64,000 bases of DNA from contig JALGPY010000035.1 in NCBI GenBank assembly GCA_023055425.1, positions 2,161,501 through 2,225,500 on the forward strand. Direction: 5' to 3'. This stretch comes from Linanthus parryae (lineage: Eukaryota > Streptophyta > Magnoliopsida > Ericales > Polemoniaceae). A program made the position numbers and the translations under genes. A model generated the notes under the pieces. The model did not search any database and was not told the origin of the DNA. It worked only from the letters and a program-made list of their open reading frames with translations. Positions 1-11,036 of this stretch are shown piece after piece (positions within the stretch are counted from its first letter, which is position 1; each line of letters begins with the position of its first letter).

Positions 1-475
1 GCAATTCAAGAAAAATAGTATTAAGACAATCCAAGTGATCTCTAAGATCCGTACCTTCCCCCATGGGTAGACCAAAGAGTGGTTTCTTCAACATCAACTT
101 GTTAGTTAGCGACTTCTTCTTTTAGATGCTCTCCGACTTGCTCCATATCTTCTCAACACTCTCTTGATCTGCAACCTCCGTGATCACGTCGTCTGCCAAG
201 CACAACATGATCGTTCAGTGGGCTCTTTCCTCAATCGTCTTGAACTCCTTGGTAGTTTTACAAGCCCCCTCTTTATCTTTCGCCAATGCCAACCACGGGC
301 CTTGCTGCTTGAACAAAGCACATACCTTGATCTGCCATAAGCTGAAGCTGTTTAACCCCGTGAACTTGCCGATCTTGGTCATCCCTCTTGTCTTCTTCAC
401 TGCAGCTCCTTTTCCCGATCCGTAACCCCCAAATGCGTGCTCCACCGTGCGCAAAACTATAGTTGTGAATTTCAT
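1..475 (-). pseudogene. Ty1/copia gag N-terminal fragment (element E)
   Basis: Reading the minus strand from an ATG at 475, the translation holds the start of a copia capsid: KFTGLNSFSLWQIKV, then LCLADDVITEV and DLRDHLDCLN. This is the capsid region of Tnt1-like gag, which packages element RNA into virus-like particles. At least two in-frame stops (near 207 and 124) break it, and the rest of the element lies off the left edge. The ATG at 475 is the first in frame, but a later Met near 380 sits closer to the conserved start, so the true start is uncertain. A primer site and LTR follow in the expected order on the same strand (533-544, then 548 onward), which supports the call. Confidence 0.8.
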
Positions 476-532
476 GGATTGTGAAACCCTAGCCCTATAG
501 CTCCACCTTGATCTTGCAACACCGAAACTTAA

Positions 533-544
533 GCTCTGATACCA
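533..544 (-). other. Primer binding site, initiator tRNA-Met (element E)
   Basis: The minus strand reads TGGTATCAGAGC, the standard plant copia primer site complementary to initiator tRNA-Met. It lies three bases inside the LTR edge at 548 and upstream of the gag fragment, so it fixes the element's orientation as minus. Confidence 0.9.
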
Positions 545-547
545 GTT

Positions 548-943
548 TGTCCTGATTGGGGAATTGTTTAAAGAACCATGAATTGGACGAAACAAGAACC
601 CAAGAGCACACACGATCTAAAGTGGTTCACTTGCGATGAGCTAGCTACCTCCACGACCCGAAATCCCCAATTTTATTGAGAGTAACCCAAGAACACAACC
701 CACACATTGTAATGCACGACCTATAGCCTTTATATAGGCCTACAACACAGCTTGTGCCCAAAAATACAAAAAACAAGCTAACGAACAAGGAAACAACCCT
801 GTGGCCGCCACCAGCGAAGCCTTCTCATGAAGGCCTTCACACAAAGACAAATTGTATTTTCACGAAGACAATTCTCTTTGTACGAAGACCATGTGCCAGC
901 AGTTTGTTCTCTTCGTCTCGAGCTCTTCCGTTTGATTCGTTTC
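548..943 (-). mobile_element. 5' LTR of copia element E, partial
   Basis: The LTR starts on the plus strand with TGTCCTGATT directly beside the primer site. It includes a TATA-like stretch (minus TATATAAAGG near 730-740). The outer end is not clear: the sequence runs into a C run at 945-974 and then an inverted arm. Degenerate CTTTGTACGAAGAC-type palindromes sit at about 838-890, resembling the perfect palindromes of the G1 LTRs. Inner edge is sure; outer edge is a guess. Confidence 0.6.
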
Positions 944-975
<32 letters not shown>

Positions 976-1168
976 CTTCGTCACCAACTCCACACCAAGC
1001 CAAGTACATTCAAGGCACCCTTGATTCCCAAAAATTTCTTTGGGCACAAGCTGGATGGTAGGCCTATTAAAAGGCTATAGGTCGTGCTTTGAAATGTGTG
1101 GGTTGTATTTGTGGTATTTCTCTCTAATAAACGGGATTTTCGGATCATGGAGGTAGCTAGCTCATCGC
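632..1168. repeat. Inverted repeat of LTR arms around a C run
   Basis: Bases 632-765 match the reverse complement of 1036-1168. Examples are GATGAGCTAGCTACCTCC at 636-652 against its complement at 1149-1165, and CTTGTGCCCA at 751-760 against 1041-1050. The right arm looks like a diverged copy of the same LTR in plus orientation, but no primer site follows it. The arms differ at many positions and flank about 270 bases holding the C run. Confidence 0.75.
945..974. repeat. Homopolymer C tract (30 bases)
   Basis: Thirty consecutive C residues in the loop of the inverted repeat. Run length may be affected by sequencing or assembly error. Confidence 0.9.
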
Positions 1169-3295
1169 TAGTCAACCACGTTATCGGTGTGTTCTTGTTC
1201 ATCATATTCATCGTTACGTAAGCTCCTTCTAGGTCATAACAGAAGAAGTGCTTGTCGGGATGGATGGAGGTGCCGGCTTATTTCTTCGGGATCTGGGTTT
1301 CATACATAGGCGACGGCGGAGGGTACAGTGCCATTCTAATCTCTTTTTTATTTTAATTTTTTTTAACCTTTAAATAGTTAGACATTTCTAATGACACATT
1401 TGCCTTCGTGGTCTTAGGATTGTTTTGATGAGTTTGTTAGCATTTGCAATAAGTATGATTTATTGCAAATGTTTAATGCAATAAGCCTAATTTAAAAGTA
1501 GGGTTTGCAATATGTTAATTTGGGTATAATGAGGATATGCATTACCTAATTAAGCCTGTTGGTTGTTATAATTTTGTACTAACTGTCTATCCCACAATTA
1601 AAGATCAAGAGAGGCTTGTATCTGATGTGTTCCAAATTGTAACCTTTTTTTTTTTGTTTCACTGCGATGGGAATTCTGGATGCACGTAGTGATTTGAACT
1701 AATATTTGGCTGTAAGACAAGGATGGTAGTTCGAGGAAGATGATACCTTCGAGACATCAATATGGCGTTGTGGATACTATGGTACAAATTTTTTCCTTCT
1801 ATTTTATTTTTTTCTTTCTCGGACTAATTTTCTCTCTCTCATCTTATTCATCATAATCACATTTGAAGAGTATATAAGTGAAATTTAACTATTCATCATT
1901 CTAAACATTTTAAAAGGTTTACATTTTTGAAATGTTTGAAGTGGTTATATAATAATTCATTACCTACATATTTTGTCACCCCAAGACACTTCTTATGGCT
2001 TGGTTTACAGACTCAGTGACGTTAGATTCCATTGTGTTTAGTATGCTTACAAAGGAATCCAAACTTTTCTCTATCTGATGTTTATTAAAAATTGAACCAC
2101 TCTTTCTCACTTCTTCCTTCCCGACCTGACTTTTTGACTCGTACCTGGGTCACTTTGACTGGGTGATTGTGATAACAAAATGATGCGATTTTTTTATACC
2201 TTTTTAGCCGTGTTTTAGAGCAACTTTGATTCTCCAACACCTTGAAAAAAATATTCAAAAATTACTTCTTTTTACTATCCAAATTACTGGTTCAAAGTGA
2301 CCATGGAACAGTGGTGAACGTCAAGATGGGGTGGAAGAGGTGAGACAGAGTGGTATGAGGTTGATTTAGTTGGAACCTGTATAAGAATCTGACCCGAATA
2401 ATTAATAGTAAATGAAAAACTTACAAAGTCTGGAGAAGTGCAGTGAGACAGAGACGACCTCGTGCATAGACACGATGGCCTTAAGGCTTTATTCACTCAC
2501 TGTAGGTAATGTTGATTCTGATCGAAGGCCTCCCAGGATAATCGCTTCGCACGGTGCAAGCAGAAGTACCGTCTAGATTGCACCATTTGAATTTGTTAAG
2601 TGGTGTGATATCTCTCTATTTAGGGACGGTAGAGATCTAATTTCGGAATATTGAAACATATGAAGGTATCTGCCTTTTAAAGAAGACAGACACCTGTTAG
2701 GGACAGTTGGAAACTGTTGGGGAACGAAAAATAGTTGCAACTATTGGAAAACGGCAGTTACAAAACTGACAGATGAAGAATTAATTTTTGGTTGAATACA
2801 ATTTTATTAGGAGTTCTTTTCTAGCCCAAAAATATTAATTCATTGCTTAATCAGACCCAAGCCCACAGCACGTCACATCACGACCCGGCCCGTGCCCGAA
2901 CCCGAACCCGCGACCGAGCCGAGCCGGCTGGACAGACGACGACCGGCGCACACGCATTTGGTTTTTCGGACCATAGCTAGATCCTCCCTCCTACACAAAA
3001 TGTGTTCCGCCCAAAGGGCGTTCCCAATAGAGCAAGGTTTGAACATATATGTTGTTCAACGTTGTTCTACCTTCCAATGTGGGATGAATTAAATTTCCCA
3101 CTTGAGGTTGCCTTCTTCACCACTTGAGGTGGATATCTTCAAAAATGAATTTTTCACTCACCAAAACTCGATTTGGATGGAAATAAAGTAGTAGGACGAT
3201 CACCATGACATAAGGTTTCCAAAACTTTATTCACCTCGACGAATCGATAACCCGATTCTTCACAAATCGGGTCGAAAGTCGACTAGAAATTGACA
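1169..3295. other. Unassigned AT-rich region, possible LTR and exon remnants
   Basis: No long ORF here fits a known protein. Two stretches are worth noting. At 1262-1332 an open run starts MDGGAGLFLRDLGF, and at 1720-1790 another, KDGSSRKMIPSRHQYG, is bounded by AG and GT; these could be exon debris but I cannot identify a gene. At about 2715-3180 a block with repeated CCCGAACCCG, CCAATGTGGGATG and CCCACTTGAGG resembles copia LTR material, without clear ends or a primer site. Confidence 0.3.
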
Positions 3296-3958
3296 TTTAG
3301 GGGTGTACGCTAGGTAGAAATACAGGATCAATACTCTAAAAGGGGGGGGGGGGGTTGAATAGAGTATGCACACTTTTGCCAAACTTTGCAAGTGTAGTGG
3401 TTTCAAAATATTTGTAAAGAGACTCAAGGCCTTGAAATGAGTTTCAAGCCCTTGGAATAAAACAGTTAAATTAAATAGAAGAACATGTGTATTCAAGGCC
3501 TTGAAATGAGTTTGAAACCCTTGAAATGAAATTATATAATGCTGCAAAAGTTCTATGTTTGTAACATGAAAGTAAATGCAAGAGACACAAGATATATAGA
3601 GTTCAGTCCACTTGGACCTATGTCTCTACCTCATGGATCTTCTCCATGTAGGATTTTCAACTCAATTCTTATTAATTAACAGCTAAGCCCTAGATCTCAA
3701 GCACATAGAGATGCCTTACTCTGTTACAGATTGTGGTTCACACTAACCTATCTAGTACGTGCTCTAGCTATCTGATTAACTAGGAATTCTCTGTGTTCAC
3801 CTTGAACAATCCTTGAGAATGATAACTTGAAGTATAAAAAATAAGATATACAAATGAAAATCTGAACAGAAGAACACATAAAATGAAACTGTTGTAAGAT
3901 TGAAGTGTTCTTCTGAGAATGGGATTGAGAATTTGATATGCTTCTTTGTTGCTTATAA
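3296..3958 (-). mobile_element. Sirevirus A 3' LTR, distal part
   Basis: This matches the plus-strand start of LTR B (14755 on) and LTR D (60891 on), sharing ATACTCTA, a long G run (3342-3354), GAGTATGC, and a GTTCAGTCCACTTGGACCTA block. It stops at 3958 where copia R1 begins and resumes at 12468. The two parts total about 1251 bases, against 1249 for LTR B. Several TTCAAGGCCTTGAA-type palindromes occur (3424-3440, 3494-3510). The terminal bases at 3296 are decayed, so that edge is approximate. Confidence 0.75.
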
Positions 3959-5390
3959 TGTAGGGTTTTGATTCATGGATCGCACAACGGAAGCATAATC
4001 AAACATAAACCATGCAAAACCCTCCAAGGATCACAAGTCTACATGCATTACGATAGTAAAGGTTAGAAATCATAAACACACCTTTGGGTTCTCCTTGATG
4101 ACTTCAAACGCGAATAATGTCACGTTCTCTATAGCTGATCCACGCCTATAGTTGATCCTAGATCTCCCAAACTCCTTGGTGCTAGCCCGGATTAGGAAGA
4201 GGAAGAATGAATCATGCAAAACGAGACAAAAAGAGGGCTTCGGCCTCTTTTTGGCCGACGGGGACGAGGGCGGCGGCAAGGGGCGGCGTCGGGTCCTCCT
4301 TGTTGCTTGCTCTCTCTCCTTTGTTCTCTCCCACTCTTGTTATGTTCACTAATGAGCATAAGTTATATGGAAGGAAGGAAGGAGGGTCCTTTATATAGTC
4401 CAACAACTCCTTGTTAACTACCTAAAGGACTTATTCTAGTCCAACTAGAATTCAATTTAGTCCCTTCCTTGCAAATTAGTCCCTACTAAGTTTGCAAGGG
4501 TTTGCAAAGTGATCCTTCTAATTAATTAATCCAATTAATTAATTCCCAAATCTAGTTCAACTCTATATAGCGTGTGACCCCATAGGTTCTATCTAGTTGG
4601 TAGCAACCATTTGCTAATATGGAGCGGTTTCTAGCAAAACATCCATTCTAGCCAACTAATATAATAGTCATCTTGACAACCTTTGTACAAGTAATTGTCT
4701 CATCCCTTTGCCTCCATATCCGGATTGGACACGAGACATACAAGCCACACTCTTATATCCAATCCATAGTTTCTCGATCCATGGGAATAGCCTTATTCGT
4801 GCAAATAACATCAATATCCCATATTGATTTATTTCAGTCTGGCCAGACATTCTATAAGCACTATCCCTCGAGTGGCCTAGGATATTTGCTCCCGTTATGT
4901 GGGAGGGGCAAATCCTCTCTACGTCCACTACGATCTCTAAGCTTGCTTCTCATTGCATCCAGTACACGCCTTTATAACTACCCAGTCACGGTGTAGCGTT
5001 TAACGCTACCACGATCACAATGATCCACAACTAGAATATCTAGTGACTTCAAGTCTAAGGATGACAATACCATTGCACCGCGAGAAGCGCTTGTGACTCA
5101 ACATAACGCGTATGTAGCCTTCTCGGAGATGGGTCAATCCAGTGCAACATTCCGTAATGCACACCTATGTGTTGGATCATGATATCTCCATATCAATCGA
5201 ACCCCATACTAGTGTATAGATGATTGTCCCATTTAATCATTATACTTGACTAGGGATATTTAAGATAAACAACACAATTGTAAATCTAAGGACTTCATTA
5301 TATTAAATATCCAATAAATAATAAATGAATTTTCTAGCCATATACAAATTCATACTAAACTAGATTGCCTCTAGGGCATCTATTCCAACA
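3959..5390 (-). mobile_element. R1 3' LTR
   Basis: On the minus strand it begins TGTTGGAATAGATGCC and ends AAAACCCTACA, with TG/CA termini. It carries a TATATAAAGGACCC promoter-like box (plus 4388-4397). It also supplies the TAG stop of pol, 11 bases inside its 5' edge. Confidence 0.92.
4388..4397 (-). promoter_or_regulatory. TATA box in R1 3' LTR
   Basis: Minus strand TATATAAAGG. The same box is in the other LTR at 11465-11474. Transcription would be expected to start some 30 bases further along the minus strand, near 4358. Confidence 0.55.
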
Positions 5391-7245
5391 GTCTCCCACT
5401 TGCACTAGAGCCAATCTGGCGCATCTCGTATGCCCATACTCCTAGTGTGCCTTCATGCTTCCACTGCGTGAGCGGCTTCGTAAGTGGGTCTGACAGATTA
5501 TCATCTGTAGGAATCTTGCATATCCGAACGTCTCCTCTATCGATAATATCTCGAATCAGATGAAACTTCCTGAGCACTTGCTTGGACTTCTGGTGCGATC
5601 TGGGTTGCTTTGATTGCGCGATCGCCCCAGTGTTGTCACAAAACAACTCCACTGGATCCGCAATGCTAGGGACCACACCAAGTTCAGAAACAAACTTTCT
5701 GATCCAAACAGCCTCCTTTGCTGCGCCATTTGCAGCAATGTACTCAGCCTCTGTTTTAGAATCAGCTACCGTCTCTTGCTTGGAACTCTTCCAGCTCACC
5801 GCTGCTCCATTCAGGCAAAACACATATCCCGATTGTGATCTAAAGTCATCTCTGTCGGTTTGGAAGCTTGCGTCAGTGTAACCCCTTACACGCAACTCTT
5901 CCTCACCGCCAAATATCAAGAAAGCATCCTTAGTTCTTCTCAAGTACTTTAGGATGTTCTTGAGAGCAATCCAGTGACTCTCACCCGGATTGGATTGGTA
6001 TCTGCTTGTCATACTCAAGGCATATGACACATCTGGTTTAGTACATAACATGGCGTACATGATAGATCCTATGGCCGAGGCATAGGGAATCCTACTCACG
6101 CGTTCCTTCTCAATCTCATTGGAAGGACAACCACTCTTCGAAAGAGTGATTCCATGTGACATGGGCAAGAATCCCTTCTTGGAATCTTGCATGTTGAACC
6201 GTTTCAACACCTTGTCAATATATGTACTTTGACTTAGGCCTAGCAACCTCTTAAATCTATCTCTATAGATCTTTATACCGAGTATATAGGCTGCTTCCCC
6301 TAAGTCCTTCATTGAGAAACACTTTCCTAGCCAATCTTTCACAGATTGCAGCATGGGAATGTCGTTTCCAATGAGTAGTATGACATCCACATACAAGACC
6401 AGAAAAGCTACAGAGCTCCCACTAACCTTCTTGTAGACACAAGACTCATCTTCGTTTCTGATGAAGCCAAACTCTTTGACCACTTCATCAAAACGTCGAT
6501 TCCAACTCCTAGAAGCTTGCTTCAATCCATAAATGGACCGTTGCAGCTTACAGAATTTGTTGGCTTGCTTTGGATCCTCAAAACCCTCCGGCTGTATCAT
6601 ATACACGTCCTCGAGGAGATTCCCATAAAGGAATGCTGTTTTGACATCCATCTGCCAAATCTCATAGTCGTGGTATGCTGCAATCGCAAGTAGGATTCGG
6701 ATGGATTTGGTCATAGCGATTGGTGAAAAGGTTTCATCATAGTCAATACCATGAATCTGTCTGAATCCTTTAGCCACCAATCGGCCCTTATAGGTAATCA
6801 CATTACCATCCATGTCGATCTTCTTCTTGAAGACCCACTTGCACCCTATGGGCCGCGCCCCATGGGGTGGTTCCACCAAAGTCCATACTTTGTTGGTATA
6901 CATGGATTCCATCTCGGATCTCATGGCTTCTAGCCACTTCTGAGAGTCTGGGCCACTCATGGCCTCATCATAGGTAGTAGGCTCATCATCTATGAGCATC
7001 GTGTCACCGGAATCGGTTACGAGAAGTCCATACCTCTCGGGTTCCTGGCGCACTCTACTAGATCTACGAAGCTCTTGTGTTACCTGAACAGGTGGCTCCA
7101 CAACTGCTTGTGTTTCCTGTTCATGTTCCATAATCGGTTCAGTGATTTGTGGTTCTTTAACTTCTTCAAGTTCTACATTCCTCCCACTTGCTTCTTTAGA
7201 GACAAACTCTCTTTCTAGAAACACGCCGGTCCGAGCAACAAACAC
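5380..7245 (-). pseudogene. R1 pol: reverse transcriptase and RNase H
   Basis: A 621-residue open frame. An acidic linker (about residues 10-80) leads to the copia RT motifs: WVFKKKIDMDGNV, ARLVAKGF-like text (GRLVAKGFRQ), QMDVKTAFLYGNL and YGLKQASRSW. RNase H follows, with YTDASFQTD, SWKSSKQETVADSKTEAEY and a CDNTGAI block. The catalytic YVDD box reads YVDV: the codon at plus 6382-6384 encodes Val instead of the second Asp, which should abolish polymerisation. The frame overlaps the upstream ORF by 31 bases, marking a frameshift near 7215-7245. The stop TAG falls within the 3' LTR, so the purine tract is translated as the last residues (ASGRLLE). Confidence 0.93.
5391..5401 (-). other. R1 polypurine tract
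   Basis: Minus strand AAGTGGGAGAC directly before the LTR TG. This is the plant-strand priming site for second-strand DNA synthesis in copia elements. It lies inside the reading frame of the last pol codons. Confidence 0.85.
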
Positions 7246-8981
7246 TTTGTTCTCGTTGGATTGTAGAAGTTGTATCCCTTAGTTTCCTTAGGGTACCCCA
7301 CAAATTTACACTTATCCGATTTAGGCCCTAGCTTGTCTGATTGTAAACGTTTTACATAGACATCGCAGCCCCAAATCCTCATGCACGACAGCGTGGGACG
7401 CCTCCCACTCCACATCTCATATGGTGTTTTCATGACTGATTTGGATGGAACACGGTTAATGGTGAAAGCTGCACTTAGTAGAGCGTAGCCCCAAAATGAT
7501 AATGGAAGATCGGTTTGACACATCATAGATCGAACCATATCCAATAGGGTTGGATTCCTCCTCTCGGACACGCCATTCCATTGTGGCGTTCCGGGTGGAG
7601 TGAGTTGGGACACGATCCCACACTCTCTAAGATAGTCGTCAAACTCTTGGCTCAAGTATTCTCTTCCACGATCTGATCGTAGGGCCTTGATACTTTTGCC
7701 AAGTTGCTTCTCTACTTCATTCTTGAATTCTTTGAACACTTCAAAGGATTCGGATTTTGCCCTCATAAGGTACACAAATCCATATCTACTGTAATCATCA
7801 GTAAACGTAATGAAGTAGACATAACCACCCCTGGAAGGCGTGGCAAATGGTCCACACACATCGGTATGTATGAGCGCCAATTGCTCACTAGTCCTCTCAC
7901 CTTTCTTATTGAAAGGGGACTTTGTCATTTTTCCCAATAAACAAGCCTCACATGTCTCATATGATTCAAAATCAAATGAGTCTAGTAATCCATCCTTATG
8001 GAGTCTAGATACACGTTTCTCATTTATGTGGCCTAAACGACAGTGCCATAAATAAGCAGGATTTAAATCATTTAGTTTAATCCGCTTGGTATTAATGTTG
8101 TAGACAGGATTGCTTAGATCAAGGACATAAAGTCCATTAAATAATTGCGCACTAAAATAGTGAATATTATTCAAATAAAAGGAACAACAATTGTTCTTTA
8201 TTGAAATAATAAAACCATCCTTGTCCAAACAAGAAATAGAAATAATGTTTCTGCTCATAGCAGGCACAAAATAGCAATTATTTAATTCTAAAACTAATCC
8301 TGAAGGCAGAGATAGCTCGCACACGCCTATGGCCAACGCAGCAACCTTTGCTCCATTCCCAACGCGCAGATCTACCTCCCCTTTATCCAATCTTTTACTT
8401 CTCTTTAGATCCTGCATATTTCGACAAATATGAGATCCAAATCCAGTATCTAATACCCATGATGTAGAGACAGTTAAATTGACTTCTACAACAAAAATAC
8501 CTGGTGGTGGTGGAATCACTATTCCAAGCCTCTTGTCCTCCAGATATTTTGGGCAGTTCCTCCTCCAGTGTCCAGGCTGACTGCAGTACTGACATTCACC
8601 CTTAGTCACGGCCTTGGCAATGCCACCAACAGGCTTAAGGGCCGGTTCCTTGGACTTGGCCACTGACTTGCCTTTTCCCTTGGAGGAAGAGGCAAACCTT
8701 TTGCCCTTTCCTTTCTGTACCATCATTATGGCCTTGCCCTTCCCCTTGTTGATGCTCTGTTCAGCCGTCCTCAACATGTTGAGCAAATCTGGCAGTGGTT
8801 TAACGATCTCGTTCATGTTATAGTTCAAAATGAACTGTCCATAACTCTCGGGCAACGATTGCAACACGAGATCGGTTGCCAACTCTTGGCCGACCGGGAA
8901 CCCTAGTCGGGCGAGATTCTCCAAGTACCCGATCATTCGGAGAACATGGGGTCCCACCGGGTTCTCTTCTGCCAGATGATA
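7215..8981 (-). pseudogene. R1 gag C-terminus, protease and integrase
   Basis: Continuing the gag frame after an in-frame stop near 8981, this open frame holds a zinc knuckle CQYCSQPGHWRRNC (C-x2-C-x4-H-x4-C), a lysine-rich stretch, the protease motif WVLDTGFGSHIC (catalytic DTG), and integrase. The integrase zinc region has the HHCC pattern (RLGH...H, CEAC). The catalytic core has Asp in HTDVCGPF, Asp in RSDRGREY and Glu in VSERRNPT, all present. The C-terminal GKSV-type box and the KGY strand follow. The frame shifts into the RT ORF near 7240. Except for that shift and the gag stop, this half looks well kept. Confidence 0.92.
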
Positions 8982-9353
8982 TTAGAACAGTGCCTTTGAG
9001 ACCTCATACCTCTCTACCCTCGCCTGCTCTTGGAAGAGCTGCTTTAGATGTTCGATCATATCGACAACATTCATGTTTTCGTGTTGCTTCTGAAGCTCAG
9101 AAGTCATGGTGCAAAGCATAAGGCAGGCCGCATCATTAGCGTCATCAACACGCTTCTGATACGCCTTTAAGGCAGCAGGTGTTTGGTTCTCTGGACCTTC
9201 TGGAACATGCTCCTCTATTGCGTACAGTTTCTTCTCTTGCTTGAGAACAATTCTCAAGTTTCTGTACCAATCAAGAAAGTTGGTTCCAGAGAGCTTGTCC
9301 TTCTCAAGGACATCTCGTAGGGAATGTTGTGAACTCGATGAGTTGTTTGCCAT
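8982..9353 (-). pseudogene. R1 gag N-terminal half
   Basis: I take ATG 9353 (MANNSSSSQH) because copia gag of this type starts this way; an upstream in-frame Met adds ten residues of no clear value. LSGTNFLDWYRNLRIVLKQEK and AAYQKR-type helical text match the UBN2/copia capsid family. A TAA near 8982 separates it from the remaining gag, so capsid would be truncated at about 123 residues. Confidence 0.88.
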
Positions 9354-11022
9354 TTGGAATTCTACAAAAAGGAAAATACGCAAGTTTTAGTATTTGTGAA
9401 TTTTTGACTATATTTAATAATGGCTAGTTTATTAAATATAGCTCCCACTATTTTTCTACGGATTAATAACCCTCAAGATATTAATGCGGAAAATATCCTT
9501 ATATTTTCTAGTGGGCCAAGATCCATCTTTCATCTCCTTATGAGCTTGCTTTGGCAAGTCACCCATAATTTGACTACTTTAGGTAGGAACAATTCCAATT
9601 CCATCCCATATGCAACTCTTGGTTCAATCGGGCAAATAACTCCTTATTTATCCATCCATATGGATAATCCCAATTGATTGCCTCTAGGTTTCTTAATCAA
9701 ATTAATAGCCTAGTTGTGTTCAACCTCTTATCTAAACAATTGCACATTGTTACGTGCCATCGCATTCCATCATTATGAACCAAGTCGCCATGCTTTGGCA
9801 CGCACGAGCTTGATAAATAATGATGATAATGAGTGTTTAAATAACGAGAAGGCAAGAACACAATATTTGAATTTTGAGGGATTTTAAATTCAATTTTATT
9901 TATTTTGTTGATCAATATCAACTAATCTATCTATTTGAGTTTGGGCACAACTCCAAATAATAGATCCGGATTGTCTAATTATCTTATTATCCTAAATGCA
10001 TGCATCATCCATACACCAACCACACAAATAATAAGACAATAAATAAACAACCACAAAATAGAAATCAAACGTGATGTGGATATGGCCTTTTCTAGACTAA
10101 GATAATTCCAAGCCAATGGAATTATCTATGAACCCTAAAGCAAACACATCTCCATGCGTCTTTATCTTTTGGTCCATCCTTCATAGTCATGTGGAATGCT
10201 CCATGCTCCATGCTCCATCTTTTGTGGCTTATTTGGCTTTGGGCTTCTTTTCTCCAATCTTGGCTAACAATCTACTTTATATAGCACTAGCTAATATCTA
10301 TACTAAATAAAATAAATCTCACAAGTTGAGAAAAAAAAATGGCACGCAGGCCATAAAACCCTAATTAATTATTACAATTAATTGATCAGCTCGCAGGCCG
10401 TAAAACCAAACTACAAAATTAAACATCCACATCAAACCACATCCTAAGGCCATATCCAATCACCATGCGATTTGCACATAAACAGTTAAAATCCAATTTT
10501 AACGCGCTTGGTCAATTTTAATTGATTTTAGGATTTCTAGGGTTTAAAGGGTCCATGGGCCCAACAATCCAATTGCCCGGGCCCATTAAAGTGAACCATA
10601 AGGCCCTAGGGCTGGCCCGGCCCAAAACCCGCAAGCTAGGCCCGCGGGTTAGGGCCGCCCGGCCCCTTAGGGCTCCCAAGCTTGGGCGGCAAGCAAGGGG
10701 GCGGTCCCTAGGGGGGGCGAACCCTTCTATGGGAGTTGTTTCCAAAACAACTCCCTTTCTTGGAGCCCAAGTTTGGTTGTTTCCTTGTTTTGGGAGAACT
10801 CCTTCTTCCCCAAGGATGCCCAAACCCTAGTTCTAATATCCTAAAATTTCTCAAACTCACCAATTCATGCATCCAATGCAAAAATTGGATCTTGTTATGA
10901 TTAATTATTGACAAATTGCATCCCATGCTTGATTTGTCTTGTTTTACGCGAGAAACAATCAAATTAAGGTGTAAAACAACAAAAACGTAACACATAAACC
11001 ACGTTTATGCTCTATGACCTGT
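9354..11022 (-). other. R1 long untranslated leader
   Basis: About 1.67 kb lies between primer site and gag, long for a copia leader. It is AT-rich except for a sharply GC-rich island at about 10550-10730 rich in GGCCC and CCCGG. Open frames on both strands in that island are opposite-strand shadows with no recognisable domain. I see no further gene. Confidence 0.7.
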
Positions 11023-11035
11023 GGCTCTGATACCA
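11023..11035 (-). other. R1 primer binding site, initiator tRNA-Met
   Basis: Minus strand TGGTATCAGAGCC, one base inside the LTR edge at 11037. Confidence 0.93.
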
Positions 11036-11036
11036 C

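Noticed and set aside
778..1047. Plus and minus ORFs with poly-Pro or poly-Gly runs
   Set aside because: The runs come from the 30-base C tract; no domain, and the frames lie in LTR arms.
10518..10830. Overlapping open frames on both strands in the R1 leader
   Set aside because: GC-rich sequence lacks stops by composition; no family resemblance.
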